Shown here piece after piece: positions 52,955 to 62,606 of a DNA stretch of 64,000 bases. Origin of the DNA: Paraburkholderia phytofirmans PsJN (GTDB taxonomy: Bacteria; Pseudomonadota; Gammaproteobacteria; Burkholderiales; Burkholderiaceae). A program made the translations under genes and the position numbers. The stretch lies in contig NC_010676.1 in NCBI RefSeq assembly GCF_000020125.1, positions 1,054,001-1,118,000 on the forward strand. Direction: 5' to 3'. Position 1 is the first letter of the stretch. Every line of letters begins with the position of its first letter. Under the pieces are notes generated by a model that did no database searches, was not told the DNA's origin, and saw only the letters and a program-made list of their open reading frames with translations.

Positions 52955-53848
52955 ATGCGACGCCTACCGCCGCTCAATGCTTTGCAGATTTTCGAAACCG
53001 TGGCGCGGCATCGCAGTTTCACGCGTGCCGCCGATCATTTATGCCTGACGCAGGGCGCGGTCAGCCGGCAAATCATCGCGCTCGAGGATTACTACAAGTT
53101 TCCGCTCTTCAAGCGCCATGCGAAAGGCCTGACGCTCACCGCCGAAGGCGAATTGTTGCTGCCGGCCGTGAAGGAGAGCTTCGCGCGCATCGAGGAAATT
53201 TCGCTACGTCTCACGCGGCAGCGCACCGATCTCGCGTTGAAAGTGCCGACCTGTGTGATGCGCTGGATGTTGCCGAAGATCATGCGCTTTCAGGCCGAGT
53301 ATCCCGAACTGCACGTGCAGATCACGACCACGTGGCAGCACGACGTCGATTTCCAGCTCGAACCGTTCGACGCCGCGATCATCTACGGTTCGTCGCCGGG
53401 GGCGGGCGTGCAGGCAGTGCCGTTGTTCGAGGAGCGTCTGACGCCCGTGTGCGCACCCGATCTTTTGAAGGACAAGCCGCTCGCCGAAGTGGCCGACCTC
53501 GCGCGTCATACGCTGCTGCACCCCACGCGAGATCATCGCGACTGGAAGATGTGGCTCGCCAAGGTGACCGAGATCGATGCCGCGAACGCTGCGGCGATCG
53601 ACGCCGAACACGGCCCGAGCTTCGATACGCTGGATATGGCGACCAATGCTGCGCTACAGGGCTTCGGTGTCGCGATCAGCGACCTCGCGCTGATCGACGA
53701 GGACGTGGCGGCAAAGCGTCTCGTGCGCCCGTTCGATACGGTGCTCAAGACCGGTTGGCGCTATTACTTCGTTTATCCGGACTCGGTCGCGCATCAGCAG
53801 AAGCTGAATCTGTTCCGCGACTGGATTGCGGCGCACTGGGAAGAGTAG
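52955..53848 (+). CDS. LysR-family regulator, GcvA-like
   Basis: 297 aa. N-terminal motif PPLNALQIFETVARHRSFTRAADHLCLTQGAVSRQI is characteristic of the GcvA group; effector domain 90-290 with VPTCVMRWMLPKIMRFQAEYPELHVQI. Divergent from the transporter operon across 529 bp, which makes that operon its likely target. GcvA-type regulators often sense amino acids or amines. C-terminal end is AAHWEE. Confidence 0.93.
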   Translation: MRRLPPLNALQIFETVARHRSFTRAADHLCLTQGAVSRQIIALEDYYKFPLFKRHAKGLTLTAEGELLLPAVKESFARIEEISLRLTRQRTDLALKVPTCVMRWMLPKIMRFQAEYPELHVQITTTWQHDVDFQLEPFDAAIIYGSSPGAGVQAVPLFEERLTPVCAPDLLKDKPLAEVADLARHTLLHPTRDHRDWKMWLAKVTEIDAANAAAIDAEHGPSFDTLDMATNAALQGFGVAISDLALIDEDVAAKRLVRPFDTVLKTGWRYYFVYPDSVAHQQKLNLFRDWIAAHWEE

Positions 53849-53902
53849 GCGCGCCCGTTTCAACGGTGTGGGGCCCTCTCTTTAAGGATCAGGCCCGCAG
53901 GC

Positions 53903-54985
53903 TCAGGGCGCGAACGACAGAAACAGATACGCCGCGAACAGCGACAGATGCACGGCGCCTTGAAGAATCGTCGTGCGCCCGCTGCTGAGCGTGAGCGTGC
54001 CGACGATCAGCGTAAGCACGAGCAGCACGGTTTCCTTGCCGTCGATGCCCAACACCAGCGGCTGGCCGGTATACAAAAACACGCAGGCGACCGTCGGAAT
54101 GGTCAGCCCGATACTGGCCAGCGCCGAGCCGAGCGCGAGATTCAGGCTATTCTGCAAGCGGTCGGCGCGCGCCGCGCGCACCGCGGCAAGCCCTTCAGGC
54201 AACAGCACGAGCGCGGCAATGATAATGCCGACCACCGCCGGCGGCGCGCCCGCATTCTCGACCGCCGTTTCGACCACCGGCGAGAGCACCTTCGCAAGCA
54301 ACACCACCGCGACGAGGCACACCAGCAGCAAACCGCCGGCCGCCAGCGCCTGGCCGGCGCTCGGTGGCGCGGCGTGGACGTCCTCATCCGGCGTGCCGGC
54401 CAGGAAGTAATCGCGATGGCGAACGGTTTGCACGAATACGAACACGCCATACAGCACCAGCGACGACACCCCCGCAAACGCCAGTTGCGAAGACGACAGG
54501 ATCGGACCGACGCTGGTGGTCGTGTAGTTCGGCATGACCAGCGTCAGCACGGAGAGCGACGCGAGCACCGCCAGCGCCGCAGCAGCGCCGCGACTCTGGA
54601 AATCCTGCTCGCGGTGGCGAATGCCGCCGACCAGCAGGCAAATGCCGACAATGCCGTTGCAAACGATCATGACCGCGGCGAAAACCGTGTCGCGCGCGAG
54701 GGCGGCTTTTTCCGGACCGGACGTGAGCATGACCGAGACGATCAGCGCGACCTCGATCACGGTGACGGCCACCGCCAGCACCAACGTGCCGAACGGCTCA
54801 CCGACGCGATGCGCGACCACTTCCGCATGATGCACGGCGGTGAAGACCGCCGCGCACAGCGCGACGCCGACCAGCACGAGCAGCAGCCCGCTGTCCGGCA
54901 TGGCATACCCGATGCCGAGCACGATCCACGCAAGGAACGGCGCGGCAATGGTCCAGCGGGGCAGAACGATCGCGGGCGTGGTCAT
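53903..54985 (-). CDS. chaA: Calcium(sodium)/proton antiporter ChaA
   Basis: 360 aa, about eleven transmembrane helices, two Na/Ca-exchanger repeats: HHAEVVAHRVGEPFGTLVLAVAVTVIEVALI in the first and LPEGLAAVRAARADRLQNSLNLALGSALASIG in the second, both with the conserved acidic residues. Length matches E. coli ChaA (366 aa). Exports Ca2+/Na+/K+ in exchange for protons. AAGGAAG before the ATG; converges with the LysR gene. Confidence 0.93.
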   Translation of the reverse strand: MTTPAIVLPRWTIAAPFLAWIVLGIGYAMPDSGLLLVLVGVALCAAVFTAVHHAEVVAHRVGEPFGTLVLAVAVTVIEVALIVSVMLTSGPEKAALARDTVFAAVMIVCNGIVGICLLVGGIRHREQDFQSRGAAAALAVLASLSVLTLVMPNYTTTSVGPILSSSQLAFAGVSSLVLYGVFVFVQTVRHRDYFLAGTPDEDVHAAPPSAGQALAAGGLLLVCLVAVVLLAKVLSPVVETAVENAGAPPAVVGIIIAALVLLPEGLAAVRAARADRLQNSLNLALGSALASIGLTIPTVACVFLYTGQPLVLGIDGKETVLLVLTLIVGTLTLSSGRTTILQGAVHLSLFAAYLFLSFAP

Positions 54986-55462
54986 TCGGGCTTCCTTTTA
55001 ATGCTTGTCGTGAATGGCCCGGCGGGACGCGGATGGCTTCCGCCCTGGCTTGAAACAAGCGCGCATGGTCATGCAACTTCTAAACAACACGCTCTAACGC
55101 TTTAAATTATAAAGGATAGTTGTTCGTGTGCGAGGCTATGTCGATTCTTAGGGACACATGACGACGGCGTGCGTCCGGCATGCTGTGGCGCAAACGGCGA
55201 CTAGTGGAGAAAGGGATCGGGTCACGCAGAATTGCGCGGATAACGCGTGGCGGGTGTGACTGATGCGTCGCTGGTGCGTGCTTAATGCTCGGCGGCCAAG
55301 GCGACCGGTATGCGTTGAGTTCCGCATCGGTAATGCGGGATGCAGGGCGAATCCAAGTGTGCCGAGCATACTACGGGTGCGCGGCTCCCGGCGAACTGCT
55401 CGAAACCGCTCCGGTAACGCCAATGCCCTGCGAGAAGGCATTGGCGTCCAGGGTTCACTCGG
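54986..55462. other. Intergenic region between chaA start and BON gene stop
   Basis: 477 bp. On the minus strand a perfect TATAAT (55106-55111) lies about 120 bp upstream of chaA, with no convincing -35, so it is a possible promoter only. A hairpin at 55417-55447 lies past the BON gene. No gene seen. Confidence 0.35.
55417..55447 (-). terminator. Possible factor-dependent terminator/3' hairpin of BON gene
   Basis: 11-bp perfect stem ACGCCAATGCC/GGCATTGGCGT with 9-base loop, 16 bp past the BON gene's stop. No U-run on the minus strand, so intrinsic termination is doubtful; it may stabilise the mRNA end. Confidence 0.45.
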
Positions 55463-55810
55463 TTACTGGCCGACCGGACGAATCGTCAGCGCGTTCTTGA
55501 CCGACGTCACGCCTGCCACGCCTTGTGCGGTCTGGGTGGCCAGATCGACTTGCGGTTGTTCGGGCACGGAGCCGGCCAGCGTCACTGCGCCGCCACGTGC
55601 GCGCACGGTGATGTTCGACACGCTCAGGCCTTTCGTCTTCGACAGGGCCGAGCGGACCTTGCGTCCCAAAGCGCGGTCGGTCGCTTTGGTCTGCTTGGCC
55701 GTCGGCGCTGCCGCTGCCGGGGCTGCATCGCTGCTCTGTGCATATGCGTTGAGGGACGCGAGAACGATCAGCGCGCCGCCGATCATCTTGATTGCCGGGA
55801 ATGCTTTCAT
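55463..55810 (-). CDS. Periplasmic BON-domain protein
   Basis: 115 aa. Signal peptide (ends NAYAQS, near residue 25), Ala-rich linker, and one BON domain (about 45-115): LGRKVRSALSKTKGLSVSNITVRARGGAVTLAGSVPEQPQVDLATQTAQGVAGV. BON proteins such as OsmY bind phospholipid and are stress-related. AGGAGAGAG 5 bases before the ATG. Confidence 0.91.
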   Translation of the reverse strand: MKAFPAIKMIGGALIVLASLNAYAQSSDAAPAAAAPTAKQTKATDRALGRKVRSALSKTKGLSVSNITVRARGGAVTLAGSVPEQPQVDLATQTAQGVAGVTSVKNALTIRPVGQ

Positions 55811-56227
55811 TCAACTCTCTCCTATTGTCATGGGTACAACCGCCTCCGAATGAGGCAGTGCGCTACACCAGCGGGTACATCGGGATCAAAACTGAATGGA
55901 ACGGTGCTGCGGATCGTGCGAATGCTATCCATCTGTATGTTGATTCGGGCGGGCCGAAACACACGCGAGCCGGCAAAGGCTGTGCTGCAGGCCGGAAACA
56001 CACGATACTCCAATTAGTGCCATGGTGATGGCGGCGCTGCACAGAAGTGAGGTTTTGGTACAACGAATAGGCCGATGAAAACTGGCCGATGGCGGTCAAT
56101 CGCTGGGACCGACGCGCGCATCGCACCGTCCACGGCTCGCGCAATGGCCCGATCCGCATGCCTTTTCATGCTGTTTGCATTTTCTCTTAAGCCCCACACC
56201 ATGCGCTTTAAAAATAAGGCCTGACGC
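55811..56227. other. Divergent intergenic region
   Basis: 417 bp, between divergent BON and glycosylase genes. AATAAGGCCT (56212-56221) is the weak ribosome site of the glycosylase. No promoter pair, hairpin or gene convincingly seen. Confidence 0.35.
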
Positions 56228-56869
56228 ATGCGGAAACATCAACTCCCCATCCTGCCCTTGCTTCGTGACGATTTGCCTCTCGACACCGTCGAACTCGCGC
56301 GCTTCATGATCGGCAAATACCTCGTGCACGATCTGCCCGAAGGCCGCATGAGCGGGCGCATCGTCGAGACCGAGGCGTATCCGCTCGGCGATTCGACCAG
56401 CCATGCATTCATGGGCCGCCGGCCGCATAACGGTTCGATGTTTCTCGCGCCGGGTCACGCGTATGTGCGGCTGACCTATGGGCTGTCGTACATGCTCAAT
56501 ATGTCTGCCGAAGCCGAGGAAGTCGGCGCCGGCATTCTGCTGCGCGCGATCGAACCGCTCGAAGGCCTGCCGTTGATCGAAGCGCGGCGCCCCGGCGTGC
56601 CGTTGCGCGATCTCGCGCGCGGACCCGGCCGGCTCACGATGGCGTTCGGCGTCGGACCGTCGTTCGACGGCTGGGATCTGTGCTCGGGGCAGGGCTTGTG
56701 GATCGGCGTTATCGAGCGGGGCGAGGTGCCGGTCGGTGTGACAACGCGCATTGGCTTGTCGCGCGAAATGCATCAACCGCTCAGATTCTTCGAACCCGGC
56801 AGCGCCTTTGTCAGCGGGCCGCGCAAGCTGCTGGTAACGCCCCAGTCCGGTGCGCCGAAGCGGGCGTAA
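56228..56869 (+). CDS. 3-methyladenine DNA glycosylase (AAG/MPG type)
   Basis: 213 aa. AAG-fold features: [29 protein letters not shown], where the Glu of VETEAY is the catalytic base, [22 protein letters not shown], and [11 protein letters not shown]. Excises alkylated and deaminated purines. Length fits the bacterial family (about 190-215). Stands alone. Confidence 0.94.
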   Translation: MRKHQLPILPLLRDDLPLDTVELARFMIGKYLVHDLPEGRMSGRIVETEAYPLGDSTSHAFMGRRPHNGSMFLAPGHAYVRLTYGLSYMLNMSAEAEEVGAGILLRAIEPLEGLPLIEARRPGVPLRDLARGPGRLTMAFGVGPSFDGWDLCSGQGLWIGVIERGEVPVGVTTRIGLSREMHQPLRFFEPGSAFVSGPRKLLVTPQSGAPKRA

Positions 56870-57151
56870 ATTTGCCCTGCAATTCTGCGTCTGACGGTAG
56901 AACATGCTCAGATCAGAGGTATTTTTGAAACTTCAGACACAAAGGGTTACGTTCCCGACAATTATTACGCCAGAGATGCTTTCTGAATGCGACCTTGCGG
57001 TAATTTCCAGACCATTTTTGCGATTCCGACAATTATCTATCTCTTAATCAAGGGTTTTCCCTTGGCGATGTGATGACTAGACTGAATTCACCCGCTTCTC
57101 ACATGGTGTGGCAAGCGTCGCAAATAAAACTAGGTCTGGAGGTAAATCATC

Positions 57152-57496
57152 ATGAAATCGCTTATCAAGGCAGTTGCCATTGCAGCCGTTCTCGCCGCTC
57201 CGATCGCTTCGTTCGCTCAGGCGAGCCAGCAGCCCGTGACCCGCGCGGATGTTCGCGCCGATCTGATCCGGGTGGAACAGGCGGGGTATAACCCGGCTGC
57301 GTCGAACGATCCGACTTATCCGTCGGACATCCAGGCTGCTGAACGGCGCGTCCAGGCGCAAAACCCGGCCGTTGCGCAGACACAGGAGCCGGTCGCAGAC
57401 ACCAGCGGTTACGGTGGCGCGGTGAGTGGTTCGTCGCAAGCCGGCGGCGTGGTTCAGCCGATGTCGGGCTCGAAGTCGGTCTACTTCGGTAATTAA
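57152..57496 (+). CDS. DUF4148 exported protein
   Basis: 114 aa with signal peptide (ends ASFAQA). DUF4148 features: TRADVRADLIRVEQAGYNP and DPTYPSDIQAAERRVQAQN. Common in Burkholderia and relatives, function unknown, often in many copies. Strong GGAGG 8 bases before the ATG. Mature protein ends with a Ser/Gly-rich GGVVQPMSGSKSVYFGN. Confidence 0.93.
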   Translation: MKSLIKAVAIAAVLAAPIASFAQASQQPVTRADVRADLIRVEQAGYNPAASNDPTYPSDIQAAERRVQAQNPAVAQTQEPVADTSGYGGAVSGSSQAGGVVQPMSGSKSVYFGN

Positions 57497-57880
57497 GCGA
57501 GGTAGCCGGGCAAGCGGATTCGGCGCTCAGCGGTCGGCTTGCCCGGTGGAGCACGGAACGACACGGAGCCGCAGGGACCAGTTCGAACTGCGGTTCCAAA
57601 AACGTTGCGCTGTCTGAAAATCGAAATTGGAAACCGCGGCAAGTGCTCTGAAATTGAAAACAACGTGCGCGTTCCGTCATGACGCGCACGGTTGCAAACG
57701 TTGAGTCGGTCAAGCGCGCCACGCGCCAGCAGTGCTGCGAGCGCCACAAGACCGCCGTGCCGCGCGAGCGGCGCACCAGTCAAGAAACCTCCGCTGCCGC
57801 AAGGTAGCTTCGCCCAACCGTTTGACCGATTGGGCTTTTTTTGCGCGTCCGGTCTGGCGGCGTGCGCCGCGCGCCGTCCG
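57497..57880. other. Non-coding region ending in a strong terminator; possible small RNA or long 3' end
   Basis: 384 bp between the DUF4148 gene and the CBS gene's stop. The only clear signal is the plus-strand terminator at 57812-57842. No reading frame here looks coding. The transcript ended could be the DUF4148 mRNA with a 315-base 3' end, or an independent small RNA. Confidence 0.4.
57812..57842 (+). terminator. Rho-independent terminator, no gene directly upstream
   Basis: Nine-pair stem with one mismatch GCCCAACCG/CGATTGGGC (57812-57820, 57827-57835), 6-base loop, followed by seven T. Confidence 0.75.
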
Positions 57881-58324
57881 TCAGGGCCGCTCGCCGTGAA
57901 TATAGAACTCGAGTTGCTGAATGGTGAACTGCTGTTCGGCGATGATGTTCTTCACCAGGTCGCCGATCGATACCATGCCGACCAGCCGGTCATTCTCGAT
58001 CACCGGCAAGTGGCGCATACGCCGCTCCGTCATGAGGGCCATGCAGTCGTCGGTGGTCTGATCGGGGCGCACGAAGCGCACCGCCTTGCTCATGATGTCG
58101 CGCACCGGCGTGGCCTTCGACGAACGGTCCATCAGCACGACCTTGCGCGCGTAGTCGCGCTCCGTGACGATGCCGGCGATGCTGTCGCCGTCTGTCACGA
58201 CCAGCGCGCCGATGCCTTTTTCGGCCATCAGCTTGATTGCCTCATAGACTGAGTCGTCGGCCCCGACAGTAAAAACGGTGGTGTTGTTCGGTTTCGTTTT
58301 AAGAAGCTGTGCAACGCTTGTCAT
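57881..58324 (-). CDS. Two-CBS-domain protein
   Basis: 147 aa from the ATG at 58324 (GGAG). Two CBS domains: residues about 10-65 (VGADDSVYEAIKLMAEKGIGALVV) and 75-135 (RPDQTTDDCMALMTERRMRHLPVI...LVGMVSIGDLVK). CBS pairs bind adenine nucleotides; stand-alone small ones are regulators or sensors. C-terminal tail QLEFYIHGERP is common in this type. Confidence 0.93.
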   Translation of the reverse strand: MTSVAQLLKTKPNNTTVFTVGADDSVYEAIKLMAEKGIGALVVTDGDSIAGIVTERDYARKVVLMDRSSKATPVRDIMSKAVRFVRPDQTTDDCMALMTERRMRHLPVIENDRLVGMVSIGDLVKNIIAEQQFTIQQLEFYIHGERP

Positions 58325-58570
58325 GGAGCGGCTCCGTTTCGCAGTGCAGCACGCCGGCGCGGCGCGCTGTCGTGAGGGACAGGCGATTCCAGTATAGGCG
58401 TGACGCGGCACCGGGGTACTTCGGGAATACCTGTGGCGCGCCGGACGTTTAACTCGGGTAGCGCCGCGCCGCGACGGCGGTTCCGTGCCGCATGCAAGAG
58501 CATACGGGTGCGGGACGCCGATTAGCGGTAAACTCCCAGTCCGTACCTTATTCCCGGTTTGATCGGGTTC

Positions 58571-59245
58571 ATGTCAGCACCATTGTCTAACGCCATGCTC
58601 ACGTCTCACGATCCGTCGCCCGCAGTAGACGGCGCAACCAACGGCGAATGCGTCATTCTCGACGCCACCGCCACGCTTCCCACGCGCTACGGCACGTTCA
58701 CTTCCTACGTGTTTCGCGTATGCGAAAGCGGCGCCGAACATCTCGCGCTCGTGATGGGCGACGTCGCCAACCAGTCGTCCGTGTTGACGCGCCTGCATTC
58801 CGAATGCCTCACCGGCGACGTGCTCGGCTCGTACCGCTGCGACTGCGGCGAGCAACTCGACCTCGCGCTGCGCTATATCGCGGCGGAAGGCTGCGGCGTG
58901 CTGCTGTATCTGCGCGGCCACGAAGGGCGCGGCATCGGCCTGTCGAACAAGATTCGCGCGTATGCGCTGCAGGAGCAGGGGCGCGACACTGTCGAGGCCA
59001 ATCTTGATCTCGGCTTGCCGGACGACTCGCGCGAATACGATTCGGCCGCCGGCATTCTGCGCACGCTGAAGGTCACGTCGGTGCGTCTGATGAGCAACAA
59101 TCCGGAGAAGTTCGACACGCTGTCCAAGCACGGCATTCCGGTGTGCGAGCGGGTCGCGCTGGCGATTCCGATGCGCGAGGAAAACGAGCGCTATATCCGC
59201 ACCAAGCAGGTGAAGTTCGGTCATTACTTCGACGAGAACGAATGA
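58571..59245 (+). CDS. ribA: GTP cyclohydrolase II
   Basis: 224 aa from the ATG at 58571; an internal ATG at residue 12 would also give a full core. Zinc ligands [21 protein letters not shown], catalytic region [32 protein letters not shown] and ending with [12 protein letters not shown]. First step of riboflavin synthesis: GTP to diaminopyrimidine plus formate. Alone, not fused to RibB. A terminator lies just downstream. Confidence 0.95.
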   Translation: MSAPLSNAMLTSHDPSPAVDGATNGECVILDATATLPTRYGTFTSYVFRVCESGAEHLALVMGDVANQSSVLTRLHSECLTGDVLGSYRCDCGEQLDLALRYIAAEGCGVLLYLRGHEGRGIGLSNKIRAYALQEQGRDTVEANLDLGLPDDSREYDSAAGILRTLKVTSVRLMSNNPEKFDTLSKHGIPVCERVALAIPMREENERYIRTKQVKFGHYFDENE

Positions 59246-59320
59246 GCCGCGCGCACGCACCGGCCGCCGTGTGTGCTGGATGCCGGCCGGCGCTGTAGCG
59301 GCGGATTCGTCGATATCTCG

Positions 59321-59342
59321 CGCCCGGCATGCCGGGCGTTTT
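59321..59342 (+). terminator. Rho-independent terminator of ribA
   Basis: Perfect palindrome CGCCCGGCATGCCGGGCG (59321-59338) followed by TTTT, 76 bp past the ribA stop. Confidence 0.75.
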
Positions 59343-59376
59343 GCTTTGCGCCTTCGGTGGATCTAAGTGCGGCCGG

Positions 59377-59583
59377 TCAGAACAGGCTGAAGTCGTCGTT
59401 GCTGTCGGGGATGGCGTTGAGCACGTCCCGCAGCGCGCGCCAGCCTAGCCATCCCGCGAGACTTGCCGATATCGCCAGCCAGCGGTGCGAGCGCGTGCTC
59501 GTGCGTGTGGACTGCGTTCGACGCTGTACAGGCGCGACCTTGCGCGCGTCGATCGATGCGCGCAGCAAAGGGCAGGTATGCAT
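59377..59583 (-). CDS. Small membrane protein
   Basis: 68 aa. A basic start (RASIDARKVAPVQRRTQSTRTSTRSHR), one short hydrophobic helix WLAISASLAGWLGWRAL and an acidic end NAIPDSNDDFSLF. CAGGAG 7 bases before the ATG at 59583 strongly supports translation. Immediately follows (14 bp) the NmrA-like gene, so same transcript. Function unknown. Confidence 0.68.
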   Translation of the reverse strand: MHTCPLLRASIDARKVAPVQRRTQSTRTSTRSHRWLAISASLAGWLGWRALRDVLNAIPDSNDDFSLF

Positions 59584-59597
59584 GCGGCCTCTCCTGT

Positions 59598-60521
59598 TTA
59601 TCGAGCAGTGCCGGCAGCAGGTGCCGCGGCTGCGACTGCGGCCGCACGCGGCAGAAGCGCTGCGAACACTTCCCCTAACGCCGTCGCGCCGAAGCGCCGT
59701 TCGCTAATGTCCGCTTCGACATCGATACGGCCCGCGTTATGCGCATCGTAGAGATCGGTGATCAAACGCGCATGGTGTTCTCCAAGCCCTGCGCCTTGCA
59801 GCAGCGCGGCCCATTCGCCGCGCGGCACCTCGCGTGCGACGACGGCACGGCCCGCCAGTTCGCCGATCGTGCGCGCCACGTCCAATGCGCTGACACGCTC
59901 GTCGCTTTCTATGCTCACCACGCGCGGCGAGACCGGCTGCGCGCCATTGTCGAGCAGCAACTCGGCGGCGAGCACGCCCACGTCCTGCGCGGCGACAGTC
60001 GGAAAGCGCTTGCTCAACGGATGATGCAAACTCGGCAACGCGCCGCTCGCGAGCGCGACCGGCAGTACGCGCGCCCAGTTGTGCATATGTTCGGCGGCGC
60101 GCAAAAACGTCAACTGCGAATCGACGGTTCGCAGTTGCGTTTCAAGCTCGTGAAACAGCGTGGTGATGCCCGTGCCGGCCGCATGTTCCGCGCCGTAGTC
60201 GGAGAGCGCGACGATGCGCGGCGGCGGATCGGCGCGCAGCGCGGCGACGCTCACGTCGATCATGCGGCGCATCGGTTGCGCGGGATCGGCGTGCCCATTC
60301 GGCAACGGACACAGCAGTTGCACCGCATGCGCGCCTTCGATGGCGCGCGCCACGGTCGCGGCGTCGAGCAGATCGGCGACGACGATCTCGCAGCCGAGCC
60401 CGGCGAGGAATGCGCCCTGTTGCTTGTCACGGACGACCGCGCGCACGTTGCAGCCCGCCCGGCGCAATGCCGCCGCGCTTACTTTGCCGACATTGCCGGC
60501 AGCTCCAAAAATCACGAACAC
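59598..60521 (-). CDS. NmrA-like NAD(P)-binding protein
   Basis: 307 aa with GTG start at 60521 (GGGAG 9 bases upstream). N-terminal Rossmann glycine motif VIFGAAGNVGKVSAAALRRAG, VRAVVRD, and C-terminal KRFPTVAAQDVGVLAAELLLD. Atypical SDR family similar to NmrA/QorB (azoreductase-like quinone sensors or oxidoreductases). The C-terminus is Ala-rich. Divergent from an AraC-type gene 207 bp away. Confidence 0.9.
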   Translation of the reverse strand: MFVIFGAAGNVGKVSAAALRRAGCNVRAVVRDKQQGAFLAGLGCEIVVADLLDAATVARAIEGAHAVQLLCPLPNGHADPAQPMRRMIDVSVAALRADPPPRIVALSDYGAEHAAGTGITTLFHELETQLRTVDSQLTFLRAAEHMHNWARVLPVALASGALPSLHHPLSKRFPTVAAQDVGVLAAELLLDNGAQPVSPRVVSIESDERVSALDVARTIGELAGRAVVAREVPRGEWAALLQGAGLGEHHARLITDLYDAHNAGRIDVEADISERRFGATALGEVFAALLPRAAAVAAAAPAAGTAR

Positions 60522-60728
60522 GTTGCACTCCCTGGTTGACTCGGTACGACCTCATCATAGGGACGCAGCGACGCGAAAACGCGCGGGCAAGGATCGCGCC
60601 GCGCAGATTCGGATGACGGTTTTTACTTGCCCCGCCGCGGCGGAAACGTTGAATTACGTAGAGTCGAGCGAAGCAACGCAAAACGCCGCACAATGCAGAC
60701 TCACTTGCCGCCATCCACGAGGGAAGCA

Positions 60729-61685
60729 ATGAATGCAGTGACACCGATACCGGCCGGGCAACCGAAACCGCTGCTGCAACCGCTGCCGCATAGCGGTTCC
60801 CGCCTCACGTTGCGCTCGAGCGGATTGCTCGGCTGGCAGGGCTTCGGCGCGGAACTGGTCAACGTGTCTGCCGGGCTGCACCGTATTCCCGCGTTCAAGT
60901 ATCACCGGGTGGGCGTGCATGTCGGCGCGCCGGTCAGGGCGCGCTGCCTGTGCAACGAGCGCGGCCACTCGCGAATCCAGGCGCATGGCGACGCCGACGT
61001 GATTCCCGCCGGTCTCGACGGGCAGTGGAGCGACGAGGCCGCCTGCACGATTTTCAGCGTGTGGATCAGCGAGGCGTTCGCGCAACGGACCGTCGAGCAA
61101 CTGTCGTTGAAATCCGGCGATGCGCAATTGCGTCCGCAATTCCAGATGCGCGATCCGCGCTTCCAGCATCTCGCCTGGGCCTTGCGCGCCGAGCTCGAAG
61201 CGGACGAGGCATCCGATCCGCTCTACGCCGAAAGCCTGTGTACGGCGATGGTGGTGCGCCTGATCGGCGGTGCGCCAACGCTCGAGAACAAGCGGCGCAC
61301 GCTCGCGCCGAAAACGGCCGCGCGCGTGATCGAGTTCATTGAGGCGCATCTCGACCAGCGTCTCACGCTAAGCGAACTGGCCGCGCTCGTCGAGTTGAGC
61401 GTGCCGCATTTCAAGGTGCTGTTTCGCGAGACGCTCGGCATGCCGGTGCATCGATACGTGGTGCAGCGGCGCGTGGAGCGCGCGCGAACGTTGCTGTTGG
61501 AAGGCAAGCTCAATGCGAGTCAGATTGCGCTCGATACGGGCTTCGCGCATCAGAGTCACATGGCGCATTGGATGGGCCGCCTGTTGGGCGTGACGCCGCG
61601 CGAGCTGATCAGATCAGGTGCGAATGCGGGCAATATTGTCGAGCTCGATTCGAACCAGAGCCGCAACATTGCCATACCGCGATAA
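60729..61685 (+). CDS. AraC-family transcriptional regulator
   Basis: 318 aa from the ATG at 60729 (GAGGGA upstream; an ATG at 60693 is possible). The N-terminal half is a cupin-like sensor domain without a known motif; the C-terminus (about 215-310) has two helix-turn-helix segments: LSELAALVELSVPHFKVLFRETLG and ALDTGFAHQSHMAHWMGRLLGVTP. Probably regulates the divergent NmrA-like gene. Confidence 0.91.
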   Translation: MNAVTPIPAGQPKPLLQPLPHSGSRLTLRSSGLLGWQGFGAELVNVSAGLHRIPAFKYHRVGVHVGAPVRARCLCNERGHSRIQAHGDADVIPAGLDGQWSDEAACTIFSVWISEAFAQRTVEQLSLKSGDAQLRPQFQMRDPRFQHLAWALRAELEADEASDPLYAESLCTAMVVRLIGGAPTLENKRRTLAPKTAARVIEFIEAHLDQRLTLSELAALVELSVPHFKVLFRETLGMPVHRYVVQRRVERARTLLLEGKLNASQIALDTGFAHQSHMAHWMGRLLGVTPRELIRSGANAGNIVELDSNQSRNIAIPR

Positions 61686-61708
61686 GGTCACGAAACCAGG
61701 CGCTGCAC

Positions 61709-61735
61709 GCGGCCTCATCTCGTTAGAGGCCGCGC
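61709..61735. other. Hairpin between convergent AraC and anti-sigma genes
   Basis: 9-bp perfect stem CGCGGCCTC/GAGGCCGCG with 9-base loop. No U-run in either direction, so it is at best a weak terminator. Confidence 0.5.
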
Positions 61736-61778
61736 GCCCGCAAACTGAAATGCAAACCGCAATGCAGCAGCCTTGCGA

Positions 61779-62606
61779 TCAACCCGGCGCCGCGCCCGTC
61801 AACTGCGAATACACGTCATGTGAAAGTTGCAGCAACTCCTTGCGCTCGATGCCTCCCGACACCGCATAGCCAAAGTCGCCGTCGATCCAGTAAAACACGT
61901 TCACCGGGCCGTCCTGATACAGCTTGAACGCCGTCGTGTTCGAATTCTGCTGGCGACGCGAAATGCACAGCGTGACCCGCTCGCCGTTCGGCCCGCGATA
62001 CATGAACTGCGCGGTCGGCCCATCGGCGCCCGGCAGCAGACGCCCGCCCGAGAGATTGAAACCGCTCTTCGAGAGAATCGGCGGATGCACGTTGGTGCCG
62101 AGCCGGTTGGCGAGCCACTGCACGAAATCCTGCTCGTGGTCGTCGGTGCTCAGTTCGGTCGGCCGGTCGACGGCGGGCATGTAGACCACATGCGCCACCG
62201 CCGCCTGCCGCGCGAACATTTCCGAACTGTCCGCGCTGACCGGGCGCGTGTCCGAGTGGCCGCCCGCGACCGGCGCGATCACGTCCTGTCCCATATGCGT
62301 GCCCACGCCGATGCCCACGCCCATCACCAGTGCCGCCGCCATCCCGGCGAATTGCGGCCAGTTGGCGGCAATCCGCCAGCGGCGCGGGGCGGGCGCCTGC
62401 AGGCGCTTCGGCACGGGCTCGTTCAGCACGCGGTCGTAGCGCTCATGGAACATGCTGTTCAGCGAAAAATAATCGCTGACGCGCGCGGCCAGCTCGGGAT
62501 TCTGTTCGAGCGCGCGCTCCACATCGGCACGGCGTTCGTCGGACAGCGTGCCGTCCACGTACGCGTGCAGGTCTTCTTCGCCGATCGGCATAGTCTGGTC
62601 GCTCAT
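61779..62606 (-). CDS. Anti-sigma factor with membrane anchor
   Basis: 275 aa from the ATG at 62606, overlapping the sigma gene stop by 4 bases, AGGTGG upstream. N-terminal anti-sigma domain (EEDLHAYVDGTLSDERRADVERALEQNPELAARV), without a CxxC zinc site; transmembrane helix about 83-103 (FAGMAAALVMGVGIGVG); periplasmic part 105-275. It should hold the ECF sigma factor inactive until a periplasmic signal is received. Confidence 0.9.
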   Translation of the reverse strand: MSDQTMPIGEEDLHAYVDGTLSDERRADVERALEQNPELAARVSDYFSLNSMFHERYDRVLNEPVPKRLQAPAPRRWRIAANWPQFAGMAAALVMGVGIGVGTHMGQDVIAPVAGGHSDTRPVSADSSEMFARQAAVAHVVYMPAVDRPTELSTDDHEQDFVQWLANRLGTNVHPPILSKSGFNLSGGRLLPGADGPTAQFMYRGPNGERVTLCISRRQQNSNTTAFKLYQDGPVNVFYWIDGDFGYAVSGGIERKELLQLSHDVYSQLTGAAPG

